Of a DNA stretch of 64,000 nt, positions 24,055 to 38,296 are shown piece after piece. Source of the stretch: Paralvinella palmiformis (taxonomy: Eukaryota > Annelida > Polychaeta > Terebellida > Alvinellidae); NCBI GenBank assembly GCA_025642065.1, contig JAODUP010000318.1, positions 186,001 to 250,000 on the forward strand, in the 5' to 3' direction. A model generated the notes under the pieces. The model ran no database searches, was not told the origin of the DNA, and was given only the letters and a program-made list of their open reading frames with translations. The first letter of the stretch is position 1. Each line of letters opens with the position of its first letter. The position numbers and the translations under genes were made by a program.

Positions 24055-27000
24055 CAATTATAAGAACAATATCAATGTTGTAATTTGTTCTCCAATAATC
24101 AACAAATATTATATTACCTTACAGACAACTTGATGTATTAACAACATGTCAATATCAGTAATGGATGTTTATCAATGTTTGATTATGATATTTCATATTT
24201 TCTTAAATTTGGTTGTGGTGACGTCTTATTGTTCTAGATTATTTTTACTACATTGTTGGTGACATGTTATTATTACAATGTTAGTTATAATATAGTGTTT
24301 GTGACATGTTATACTAGTAGTCTATGATGTTGTTATTGTTACACTACATGTATTAAGGAGTAGATATACTGTTCGTGACATGTTATACTGTCTGCAATGT
24401 TATTGTTACACAGTTTGTGACATGTTATACTGTCTGTGATGTTATTGTTTACATTGTTTGTCACATGCTATTGTTAAACTGTTTGTGACATGTTATATTG
24501 TCTGTGATGTTATGTTACACTGTTTGTGACATGTTATACTGTCTGTGATGTTATTGTTACACTGTTTGTGACATGTTATACTGTCTGTGATGTTATTGTT
24601 ACACTGTTTGTGACATGTTATACGGTCTGCGATGTTACTGTTACACTGTTTGTGACATGTTATACGGTCTGCGATGTTACTGTTACACTGTTTGTGACAT
24701 GTTATACTGTCTGTGATGTTATTGCTACACTGTTTGTGACATGTTGTACTGTCTGTGATGTCATTGTTACACTGTTTGTGACATGTTATACTGTCTGTGA
24801 TGTTATTGTTACACAGTTTGTGACATGTTATACTGTCTGTGATGTTATTGTTTACACTGTTTGTGACATGTTATATTGTCTGTGATGTTATTGTTACACT
24901 GTTTGTGACACGTTAAATTGTATGCGATGTTATTGTTACAGTGTTTGTGACATGTTATACTGTCTGTGATGTTATTGTTACACTGTTTGTGACATGTTAT
25001 ACTGTATGTTATGTTATTGTTACACAGTTTGTAACATGTTATACTGTCTGTGATGTTATTGTTACACTGTTTGTGACATGTTATATTGTATGTGATGTTA
25101 TTGTTACACTGTTTGTGACATGTTATACTGTCTGTGATGTTATTGTTACACTGTTTGTGACATGTTATACTGTCTGTGATGTTATTGTTACACAGTTTGT
25201 GACATGTTATACTGTCTGTGATGTTATTGTTACACAGTTTGTGACATGTTATACTGTCTGTGATGTTATTGCTACACTGTGTGACATGTTATACTGTCTG
25301 TGATGTTATTGTTACACTGTGTGACATGTTATACTGTATGTGATGTTATTGTTACACAGTTTGCGACATGTTATACTGTCTGCGATGTTATTGTTACACT
25401 GTTTGTGACATGTTATACTGTATGTGATGTTATTGTTACACTGTTTGTGACATGTTATACTGTATGTGATGTTATTGTTACACTGTTTGTGACATGTTAT
25501 ACTGTATGTGATGTTATTGTTACACTGTTTGTGACATGTTATACTGTATGTAATGTTAGTGTTACACAGTTTGTGACATGTTATACTGTATGTGATGTTA
25601 TTGTTACAGTGTTTGTGACGTGTTATACTGTCTGTGATGTTATTGTTACACTGTTTGTGACATGTTATACTGTAAGTTATGTTATTGTTACACAGTTTGT
25701 GACATGTTATACTGTCTGTGATGTTATTGTTACACTGTTTGTGACATGTTATACTGTCTGCGATGTTATTGTTACACAGTTTGTGACATGTTATACTGTC
25801 TGTGATGTTATTGTTACACTGTTTGTGACATGTTATACTGTCTGTGATGTTATTGTTACACTGTTTGTGACATGTTATACTGTATGTGATGTTATTGTTA
25901 CACTGTTTGTGACATGTTATACTGTCTGCGATGTTATTGTTACACTGTTTGTGACATGTTATTCTGTCTGTGATGTTATTGTTACACTGTTTGTGACATG
26001 TTATACTGTCTGTGATGTTATTGTTACACTGTTTGTGACATGTTATACTGTCTGTGATGTTATTGTTACACTGTTTGTGACATGTTATACTGTCTGTGAT
26101 GTTATTGTTACACTGTTTGTGACATGTTATACTGTCTGTGATGTTATTGTTACACTGTTTGTGACATGTTATTTTGTAGCAATAGTATTTGTTATATTAC
26201 TATACTGTTTAAGAGATGTTATTTACAAACCTCTTGTTGGTCTTATATTTAGGCAATATTTTTATTATTATGTTTTGTAATATGGTTATTTGTTATAATT
26301 ATCATTTCTATAATTATTATTATATTTATGACATGTACTGTCACTGGAACAAACATTATAGACCCATATTATGTACAAAGTCACTGTCAATCAATGAACC
26401 ATAATAAAGTCCGTATATTCTATTACTCACACTTTCACTGACTGACTCATGCACCCACTGAAGCATGTTTCCAATTAATGACTGACTGATTGACTCATTC
26501 CCTTTTCCTCATCTATCCTGTACCACTTCCCAAAACAGAGGATGCTAACTAGTTTGAGGTGATGAAATAACAGCCATCACTGAGACCGAACCCGTTACCT
26601 CAAACCTGATACAGTGCCACTCTACCAGGCTTCAAAATTATAACGTTAACCAATTATACGACGGCCACACGTCGTCCCATCAACCTGTAGCCAACATATA
26701 ACCAACGTGTAACCAATATCTAATCAATACGGATTACAAATCGTACCAAGATGTTATTAGATAAGGACAATCAACAACTGACCCTGTCTTCCTGTATATG
26801 ATGACAGCTCCCATCCTGGTCCTTCATCTCGTAAATCGGCGAGATAATCTACAAATCGGGTGAGGGGGGCGGAAAAGAATAAATGAAAATATCACCATGG
26901 TTACGACAACGACGCCGAAGCGGGCCATATGACGAAGCCGGCACGTGACCAAAAGAAATCAATATCCATGTATTATCGCTCGCTCGTTCGTTTGCCATAC

Positions 27001-27297
27001 GCGGCGCTTACCACTGATGAAGGCCTTCATGTTGGTGGATCTGGCCAGCTTCAGGGGGGTGCGTCCCCCATAATTGGCGATGGTCGGATCCGCACCTTGA
27101 CTGAGGAGCAGGCGTACTATCTCCATATGATTGTTATCCACGGCATCGTGTAATGGCCTATAATGATGGAAGATTATTATAGGTAAAAACAGCCGGATAT
27201 ATGTTATCCCATATATATATATATATTATTTTATGGATGTATTGGTTTTTCCACTCGAAACAAGACAGCTAATAAGCCATTATATTTGACATGGGCT

Positions 27298-27334
<37 letters not shown>

Positions 27335-30300
27335 GAGAGAGAGAGGTGAAATTTGATTATTTTTATACATGAATATAAATGTTCCCACTGAAATATTGAC
27401 GTGAGTGCACATAAACACGCACGCGCGCGTGCTTATCCTTCCTCCCCATCTTTAATAATTCCATTTATAACAGCAGAAAAGTCAATAATAGTTTTCTCAT
27501 TTATCAAGATGCCAATCTACAAATATAGTAACAGTATAGTGTTACAATCGGGAATCAATATATTGTGTGTCAGTGTACGTGTGTGTGTGTGTTTGTGTGA
27601 GTGAAAGACACAAACAGAGAGAGAGAGAGAGAGAGAGAGAGTACTTTATGACTATCAATCTTGTCCATTTGTCTGTCCATCCGTGTAGATTCTTATGTAT
27701 AGGTGTATATGTGTGTGTATAGTATGGGCTTATCTGTGTCCGAGATCTAGTCGCCTCTTTAAATAAAGACAGGAAACATTACACCGTATAGACACCGTAT
27801 AGACATAAGACGACCACCTGATCATCTCACTCAGCGACACACCCCAACTCAACGGTCAATCAACTATCAGCACCAAATACCGGACGAGGGGAGGATATGG
27901 TGGAAACGAAAACATTCTGACATAACCCCCCCCCCTGCCCCCTCTGTTCGTCATCCCAAAAATATACTATTTATCGATCTCATAAACGCCAACAACCCAC
28001 GTGACCCGTCAGATGTCCAGACAAAACGTCCTCACTTCATCAGAACTGGATCAGCCGTATCCGGAACGTGATCCCGATCTATCCAGTATCCATAATGGTG
28101 ATGATGATGGATTTGTCATCTCGTTTATTATAATGATGTCAACATATCTGTGATAACAATACTATACAATACAAGATGAATATAATTGTTACTGAATTAA
28201 GAGTGCTATCATTTTCGAGTGTCATATGATGCACCTAACGTACTTTGTTTCCTAGTCCCGACTATATGTAAACACAATTAATGCTCACGTGGTGCAGAGT
28301 GAGTGAGTCAGAGAGTGAGTCGGTCAGTCAGTCAGTGAGAGAGTTTTTTTTTTTAGCTTCCGGACTTGTCACAACAAGGGATGACTGGTGTACCTTATTG
28401 AGTGAGTTAAACTCTAATCCAGAAGTCTACAACATAGTCCTCTGGTTAGTGAGTTAATTATAGACCTCTTCCCTCCAACTGATGCAGACAATTGTTTACA
28501 TTTTGTCACTTGCATCCATAACTGATTCAGTAAGGAGCCTCCGTGGCATAACTGGTAGCACGGTTGGCCACATATGTATAGCACCTAGGTTCAAACCCTA
28601 GCCGGGCTATGTCAAAAGGGTGTTCCATCTTTCACTTTGCCTCATTACTTTTGGAGGTCGCTTGTACACAAAAGCGGCCGTAAAACGTCAACATCTATAT
28701 CTACCATTAAGCTACAATACAAAACACGTCAGTGCAAATATGTTCACATTAATTATACCTCACATTATTGGTATATCTACAGAAACTGTTACACACATTT
28801 TATTACAGCCATTATGGAAAGGTAACCTCACACAGCGAATGGCAAAAATTCCTTCGAGAGACCGTAAAAGACCGTCCTGTCCTTTCCATAAAACAAACCT
28901 GACTTTTCGTCAATCTTTTGTGGTCGAATACCATCAGACAGGAATTATCTTTTTTTTAAACACATAGGTCGAAAACTGGAAAGAAGGTAACTAACTGGGC
29001 GGTCAGATTTACTACGAACTGATTTTAAACACCTAATGTATAATCTGACAGATAATCAATCAGTTTTAAACCGGACACACTTTCTCCTCATCAACTTCCT
29101 CTAAACGCTGCCTCAAAGGTCGCAGATAAATCTGTTAACGTCTGAAACATGCCGTACACAGGACAATGGAACAAGATGAATATCAACCTTTGATGTTTTG
29201 AGAGATAAAATATTCTTCTCTTGTCAAAGATGAAACTGTCTGAAGCTGTTTATGACTAATTTGCATCGTTCCTGATATAAATTGAGTTATCTATCCCCAA
29301 GGCACCAATTGTTTATCTGTCTGTCTGTCTGTCTGTCTGTATGCTTGTCTGTCTGTCTGTCTGTCTGTCTGTATGTAGCTGTCTGTGTCTCTGTATGTCT
29401 TACTGTCTATTGACCCGTTACCGTCTGAAAACGTGTGAAATTTGACACTGACGCCAGCAACAATAGCACAGAAATGGCCGCTTTGTTTAGACATCAATCA
29501 GCTATGTATACACTGATAGAGGAATCTTCTTATTATCATCATTATTGTCATCTTCCGGTCAGGTGATATCTATTATCACAAGCCGAAACTATAAATGACA
29601 TCATCCCCCTCCTCCTCCTCCACACACACACACACACACACTGAGAGGCGTCTCTCTCACTCACTGTGTCTACGGTGGCTACTGGTAACTGATAAATACC
29701 CTCTATGACGTCATAAGAAATGGCCGACTTACGTCATCAGTCAGGTTAATGGCGGCAAGCGACTCTCTCCTCTAATGACTGAACTGCGGACTGAACGGCT
29801 GACGTAACCAGACGTCAGTGACGTATGCAGACAGTGATGACGTCAGCAGTGGTATTTGGGTGATATTATATATAAGTATAAAGGGCAGTCCTTAACCACG
29901 TAGAGAATACAAATTCCGACATTTTGACTTTGTTTTTATTATTGTTAATAGTTAACAGTCAGGTGGTGTTATTAATCTGTACCCGGGAAAGATGGGTAGA
30001 CGAACATACTTCCATTATGACACACACACACACACACACAGGGGGGGGGGGGCTTGAAGAGATAGCTACATACACGGAGATAGGTCTGAATTTAAATACA
30101 CAAATGATTAAATTGATAGATATTTATATATTTACACGTATACAAACATACACCGACACACATACGCATATATATACACAGCTTACACTGATAAACCTAT
30201 ATATTTGTAGACCATAAAACCAGGTACGCAAAAATCACATAGGAAGATGGAACAGATATATCAAACATGATCGTCCTGTTATAAAACACCGTAATATATA

Positions 30301-33300
30301 AGGATCAGTTTATGCCTTTCCACTTGGCGGAGTATCACATACATATTGTACCAACAATAAACAACACAGTCTCAAACAGGTGAGATTTCCAACGGGGCCT
30401 CCCAAAAAAACAATAATACCTCACCAAACGACCCCCTCTCACTGTAAAATGCACCAAGTATATCCTAACCTTAAATTGAAAAAAAATTAAGCACTATAGC
30501 ACATCACCCACAACGTACGCTGACAACCAGAGCCACCTAGCGGTTGTGGATATTTTCCACGAGTACCTAATTAAAAAATGCACCCCAACAATCTCTGAGC
30601 CGGTCTCTCTTCGAACATCAGAAAACTAGTGAACTGTTGTTGTTTTTGTCCGCTATATCTGTGCACACGGCGTGTTAAATAAATGGGGGTCAAGCCTCCT
30701 GAAACGTTAATCAGACGAACTGAAAGATGAGACACCCTTCAGCCACAGCCAAGCTGGAATTTGAACCCGGATGCCAAAGGTATGTGGCTTACCGGACTCT
30801 TATATTGGCCGCGAACACTCCCAAATCAATATTTGCCTACCAGGCATGAGATCATATGATGATAGCTGTTGTTGTTGCTATTTTTTTACTACTCGTCAAT
30901 ATTCGATTGTCAATTTTTCCAGAACATTCTCAAGTACCCTGGCCTAAAATCAACTCAAGAACAAGTTAGGAGGCACGTTCTTGAGCCTCATTTATAATCT
31001 CTCTCTCTCTCTATCCGGAATTATTGGCGGAAACCTCAAGTACTAAGACAATGAATGAAGAACAATAAGAATTTGACACAATACTACTTTGACAAAATAC
31101 TACTTCTACACAATTGACGTGTCCAATAATTAAAGCAGCTGATATAGATATTAGATATAGGCCAGATATACAACATATCACAGCTGCCTGTTTTACTGAA
31201 CAGCTGATATATAGTCTAGATATAGGCCAGATATACAATATACCACAGCTGCCTGTGTTACTGAACAGAGGAATGACTGAAAATATAAAATATATTACTC
31301 ATTTATCCCCCCCCCCTGCAAATGCCACACAAACAATAGATAAACCTAATAAACATATATTTATGGTTGGTTGGTTTTGTTGTTCGGGGAGAATCCCCAG
31401 GCTGTCGCTTAATCAGCACAACCTCTATGTTGGAGTGGTTGAGATACCTCCTCCCCCACCACTCACAGGGGAGCAGTACGGAAAGATGGAGCCGAAATAC
31501 CCTGGTCACTGCCAGAGTGTTTTACGTCCTCAGGGGGGTTTTTAACGTCCCCCTTTATTTTAAATAATTCAGTGGAGACGGCAGCGCCATTTAACGTGGT
31601 CAGCCACCCACGATGTAGTGAGCCGAGAAATTAATCCCTGGAAAAGTTTCGACCTCTTACGGGGTTCGAACCTGCGACCGTTCGCACCAAGTGCCGGGTG
31701 CTTAACCACTAGGCCACCGGAGCTCACTATATATTTATGTCACATTCATAAGAGGGTAATATCCTCCCAGGATTAAGCAGCCTCACCCCCACACTTACAG
31801 ACAGCAGACCCCCCCCCCCCCCCCCGAGTCATACAGGCTGTAAAAAAACACCCAGTCATAGAGGCAGTAGACCCCCAGGTCCCCCACCTCCACCTCAAGC
31901 CATACAGACAAAGGATACCCCCACTTTCGTGGAATAGACAATAAATAGCCCCCCCCCCCCACCTCCAATCACTACCAAGAATAATATAGATACTTGGAAG
32001 TAAAAGGAGAAACAGAGGAATTGTTGCCTTATTGAGGGTCAATATTGAAACTGATATCGTGTTTTAATCATTTGGTCATCCTAAACAAGCCACGTATATC
32101 ACGCAGCTGGCAATTACAACACAGTTGGCAGGTATAGGACAGCTGGCAGGAAAATGTCCATCACCTACCAAAATCGATGATGATGAAATCATCATCATCA
32201 TCATTATCACCGATTCTCATTGTCTTCATCCTCTTCACCGGCACCATTACGTTTAATAATATATACCATGTGTAATTAATAACAACATTATGGTGTTGTT
32301 GTTGTTGTTGTTATTTACCTGGTGCCGTCGAGAGCCTTGGCGTTGGCGTCAGCACCACGTGCTATAAGAGCCTTGGCTATGGCCAGGTTACCGCTCACGC
32401 AACTCTCGTGTAATGGCGTATATCCGGCGTTATCTCGCACATTCACGTCGACCATATCCGAGTCGAGACACTGCAGCGCCGCCTCCTGGAAATGAAATCA
32501 ACAACAGCCGATATACTGGCCGCCGTGTGATGGAAATGTTTACCTGATATTATGGTATATTAAGTCATTTAAAAGTGCACCGTATTATGATAAGTGAACT
32601 AAATGCTAAGGAAAAACTTATAAAACTGTCTGACATTATATCCTATGATAATGTTGTTAGTATAAGACAAAATGTAGAAATGCAGGATAAATGTAGAGGT
32701 AGGGAAGCTACCGAGGAGAACACAAATTACCAAAACCAATTCTGAGCATGAGTGATAAAATATCAATACGAGAACATCAAAAAGTGCACTCGATAAACTT
32801 CGGTCCTTGCGAATCCGTGCAAAATACAACGAAAATGTTACGAACTAACTCGGTACCGTTAATTCCTATGTACGTTTAGTTCAGTACAGTAAGGTATGTG
32901 CTAAAATACGGAAAAAATAAGGCTCGATCATTGTTGGAAGGACCTCAGACATTTAGACTGACGTTATAATGACAATCGTCGGACTGACAACGTCACAGGT
33001 CTGTCAACTGGCCGACTTTTTTCCGTTACACTGGTACGTTAAAGCGTAGGACTCATAGCCGAACGGTCGCGGGTTCGAGGCTCTGTGAGCTGCAATGCTA
33101 TCATGTGGCTGGTTCACTCATCCATAAAAAAATTAGTACTTGACAGGACGTGATAGCTATGTGTTTGAGTAACGCTTTGCACCTATAATGGCAGCATGCG
33201 TTGTATACTCCCTTGGGAGTTGAGATGTGTGTTGGGTGGAAACAGGTCTGAGTCAGGGATAATAATATTGTAAATAATATTGTAAAGTGACTTAAAGCAG

Positions 33301-33372
33301 CCTCTAGCTGAATAGGGCGCTGTATAAATATAACATATTATTATTATTAAGTAACAGCTGGCCGCAGAATGA

Positions 33373-33413
<41 letters not shown>

Positions 33414-34460
33414 TCTCTTTGACAGTTTATCAGCGTCTAAGATTGTTGTAGTTTTCACCGACTGTGTGACAAAATATGCCAGTTTTGTAGGTGTTTTTTT
33501 ACACCAGTGATTCATGTATAAAGGAGTTGGTCTCAGGTTCTTTGACAGCGACCGACCAAGTAACTCGTTGAAAACATCTGTACCGAAGCATCACCACACA
33601 CACACACACACACAAGCGCGCGCGCACACACAAACACACACACAACTAACCACGTAGCCTTTCCTAGCTGCCTTATGTAGTGTAGTCTCTCCTGTCTCTC
33701 GACAGACAAACAGACGTTTCTTATCCGTATTATCCGTCATGGATCTGTTATTACACGGACGTGGCTCCTTCCTTAAGCGACGCCTCATCACCTTCTTCAT
33801 GGGCAACTGTAATTAGAACAACAGTTAAAGGGATACAGGTGCGCGGGTGCATCTCCCCCCCCCCCTTCGTTATATAGAATATATTTCTTATCATTTTTTA
33901 AACTCAGATATAAAGAACTCGGTCTGCAAGAATCCAAACTTTCACGTCTCGGATTCGCGACCAAACCATCAAAATTTAATTTCTCCACGTCGATCAATAT
34001 TTATTTAAGCCGACAGGATTTTATTTACCTCCGGTTGGTGGCGTTCTGTTCGTATGTAAATTAAGATTACTTCACAAATCGCTTAAGGAGAACCAATGAG
34101 CATAAAGTGAACACCATTTTGTCACGGACAGTAAAACTTCTTTATATCTTAATTATCGGGGCGTAATAAAGAGCTAAATCATTATACAATGAGGCATTGT
34201 AGAACACACCAAGAGATACCACCGGAAGTGTAAACAAGACATCAGTCAGACAGCTTTACCGTAAGTGATGTCATGCAAATCGATATGCTGTCTAGATGTT
34301 TATCAGAAAACACACACACACACACACACAGACAGACTGACAAAACATATACACCATTTATTTTTATGATATGGCCGCGAATTGCAATTGTGAATATTGT
34401 CCTGTATAATACGCAAAGCAAAAAATAAATATAGGATACAGCTTTTGACTGAGTCATTTC

Positions 34461-34510
<50 letters not shown>

Positions 34511-35908
34511 CATTTTATTGAGAAAGAGCTCCTGTATACTATAAAACGAATGACGAAACAGTCCACATCATGGAATTGCGAAACATAATGCAAACGGGTT
34601 TTAATTCGAATATACTGGATTTTGGTTTAAATCTCACATAGTTGAGTGCTGAATCTTTCTTTGTCTTGGAATTTGGGGTGTCATAGTTTGGTATTAGTCA
34701 CCAAACGTATGGGGGTGGGAGAAGGGGGAGGCGCGTGATAACAATAATTTTATAATATTTTCTGAGCTATATTTACTTTGTTATAGTAAAGCAACAGCAT
34801 CTATAAGGGTTGTTTTGTATTTCATTTAACACGCCCAGAGTGCTATCAGAAATTACTAATCATTTCATTCGACGCGGTATTCATCCGAGGTGACGTCAAC
34901 CTGTGACGACCGTCAACAGGTTTCAAATGCCACACTCTTATTAACCAGTCTATAATCTAGTCAACAAGTTGGAAAAGATATGTTGCTCACTTTTATAACA
35001 AGGTAAATAATAGACGCACTGAACATCATTTTAAGTCGGTGTCTTTGAGCCTCGTTTCACTGCACAGCTGTGACTTGATCTAGATGTGACTGATCGCAAC
35101 TGCGCAATCATTCGGTCACGCTTTACACCGTGACTGTTGGGGAGAAACGAAACAGTTGAAACGAAAAACTTTAGTAATGTTTCATGGCTTCAAGTCAAGT
35201 AGCCCACTCAACCACCCATCAAACCATCAACCCAATCAATCACGCCACCAACCCAACCACCCACCAACCAACCTACTCAATACCCAAACAAACATATATA
35301 CAAACAAGCCACCAACCCGCTTCGCCTTGACTTTCGAGCGCATGCTCAGTGGGTGCAGCTCAACAACGGCCTCTGCCGAGAAGCGGGGATCTCGTAGGCG
35401 CTTCCCCTTCCTGCAGCCTACCCTCTTCCTCAACGACAACTTCCTCATCCTCTTCAATCCGATCTGCTTCGCGCTGCGCATGGCCCTCACTTCCATCTCA
35501 CCGGCATTATCGCCAGCCTCCATATCAGTGACGTAATCGGTTTCGCCGAACGGGCCCGGTTCATCTTCTTGCTCCCCGGTCGTGATTACCTTGAGCTGAC
35601 ATTGAGCATCACCGGTCTGACAAGGCTGAGGAAGCACGTGACAGCGTTCTTCGCGCTTCACTCGCCGGAGCAATCGTCGTTCCTCTTCCTTCCGCAATTC
35701 GGCCTCGTAGGCGGCGTTCTTGTCGTACAGCGCCACCCGGCGACTCTTCCGGAGCGCTATCAGAAAACAAAATGGCGTTTCCTGGATCAGTGGACAACGG
35801 ACAGTTTGAACTAGTTCATGCTAACTCAGACTGCTAAACTTTTATTCATCAAAAACCAATTACAATTATTATCAGTGTGTGTATTTACATGTATATGTGC
35901 ATGCATGC

Positions 35909-35998
<90 letters not shown>

Positions 35999-37563
35999 GA
36001 TGGAGCGCACTGATGTTGAACCACACACCAGTTTATTATTACTGGAGTAATCTATGTTAAAATCGTTATCTGTTCTATTAGCGTACATCGAGAATGCTTC
36101 AAATACAGCTATTAGGTGCGCTCTTCTAACACAAACACACACACACACAGAGAGAGAGAGAGCTATCAGGCAAGGGACTCCACACACGCCTCCCCCAGCT
36201 ATTCACAACAACGACAACGACAGTGCCCGATACGTGTTTGTACTGTAATGTGACCAGACTTACCTTTGTGCCTCGTTATCACCCTCTGATTCTGAAAATA
36301 AGCAGAAATAAAACAACTGAGTACAGATCAGTGATGACTGATAAGGACAAGAAAAGTACTGATCGTTTACAGTCATTGATTGAGTCAATGTTTACACGCT
36401 GACATTCCGGGACGGTAATAGCAGTTGATATTTATGGGTTGGTCATGATCCTAACGACCGAGGTCCAAATTCGTTATCATTGTACAGGTTCACGTACTGT
36501 AGATCGGTTTGATTTGGCCAACGTGAAATAATGGCGAAAATCGCCAATTTTTCACTTCATGTGACGCTCTGAAAGAGCTACTATGACTATATGGAATGAT
36601 CTTACTTATTCAATCATATATGTAACAGATCAAGTATTTCATATAGGGTACATTTAGGCAGAAACAATCAACACAACATACGTAGATTTACTTTATTAAC
36701 ATGACAAAGACTAGTATAATACTGGTATTCCTAACATTCACACTGTTTTGTTTTTCTGGGAGAATCCCCAGGCTGTCGCTTATTCGGCACAACCGCTATG
36801 TTGGAGTGGTTGAGAACTCCTCCACAACCACTCACACTGGAGCAGTACGGAAAGATGGAGCCGAAATACCCTTGTGTTTTATATTGCTTTTTAACGTCCC
36901 CTTTTATTTTTAATAATTCAGTGGAGACGGCAGTGCCATTTAACATGGTCAACCACCCACGATGTTGTGAGCCGAGAAATAAATCTCAGGAAAAGTTTCG
37001 ACCCCTATGCTGGGATCGAACCTGGACCGTTGGCACCAAGTCCCGGGTGCTTAACCGCTAGGCCACCGGAGCTCACATTCATACTACAATTTACGCCTCC
37101 ATATATACAGCTTGCTATAACCTTTTCCTCGTGTTATTTGCAATTTGTCTTTAGCTTGCCTATCAATTGCCTTTGCTATTATCCAATCATGGCGATGATC
37201 TGTCAGTTACTAGCTCAGATCTGCTTAGAATGGAATTAATCGTTACATATAAGCCAATGATCTCGTCGGCTTTAATTAGCTTATGGCTGGTGAACAATGG
37301 TCTGCTTTGAAATGTAGTTTTCCCTGAATGGTCTCGAGAACAAACCGAAAAATCTTATTTTCTGGAAGCACAAAATTCGCCAATTTTTCCTGTCGCCACA
37401 TTAAACTGATCTACATTATGCATAGACCTCTGGTTGTGAAGGTATAGGTTTAAGGTAACTTATGTGTGCATAGATTCAGGTCTGTGTAGATTTGTGGAAG
37501 AATGGGGTTTAAGGGATGTTTGAGTGTTGGTGCTGTGAGCCAGTGCCATCGTATATATCCCCA

Positions 37564-37594
<31 letters not shown>

Positions 37595-38262
37595 AGGTAA
37601 ATGATATGTCTGTATTTATCATCACACGAGGCTCAGTGATGTAGCCTGTCTCCTAGTGGTTAACTACCAGAAAACGTGACCAACAAATAAGAACCAACAG
37701 AAAATCACCCCCTCTCCTTCTAAGAGCCCGTTATTGAAACACAGTAAGCTAACTTCTTAATTTGCCATGAAGACCTCAGGCTTAGGCCAATTACGAATCA
37801 GGAGCGAGGCTTCTAAACACATTGTCATACAGCTAACCTGGATGACAGCTGACCTTGTCCAATGCTGCGAAGGACATAATATATTATACATATCCAGAGA
37901 TCAGCAAATTAACTTAACTGCCCTTAAGATGCACATCTGCCACCGGAGTGTCACTTATTGACGCAATGTATTAACGAAATCCTTTTTAATCGTGAAATAC
38001 CAGCGCGCGCGAGTGTGCACACACACACACACACACACGCACACACACCCATTAGTGCAAACAAGTGAGTGAGTGAGTAAATGGTTTGTTTAGCTTCTGT
38101 GCTGTACATAACCCATAAACACAGGTATAAGTCGGATTTGAACCCAAAATATGTAACTTTGTAGTGCAATGCTCTAACCACAATGCCATCGGAGTGCTTC
38201 TCTACACACACGCGCAGGCGCACACACCCACACGCGCACGGGCGCACACACATGCACGCGCG

Positions 38263-38296
<34 letters not shown>

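Larger units (their letters stand above)
22714..27011 (-). other. BCOR introns 7 and 8
   Basis: Intron 8 (22714-23221) contains a reversed SINE-like repeat at about 22785-22930. Intron 7 (23358-27011) contains a CA/GT run at 23775-23797, TA repeats near 24028-24052, and the 42-bp minisatellite of about 24.37-26.17 kb. Nothing else in either intron looks coding. Confidence 0.8.
27158..32318 (-). other. BCOR intron 6
   Basis: A 5.2-kb intron between ankyrin exons. It holds TA, CA and GA microsatellites (27.2-27.65 kb), a tRNA-headed repeat (28.53-28.69 kb), a CTGT run (29.31-29.38 kb), a cluster of CRE-like sites (29.70-29.89 kb), a short tandem duplication (31.13-31.27 kb), a SINE with target-site duplication (31366-31728) and C homopolymers (31.81 and 31.95 kb). 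Confidence 0.8.

Noticed and set aside
24526..26280. Long Cys/Val/Thr-rich frames (up to 326 codons)
   Set aside because: These are a reading of the intronic 42-bp minisatellite, in BCOR intron 7 and on the opposite strand to BCOR.
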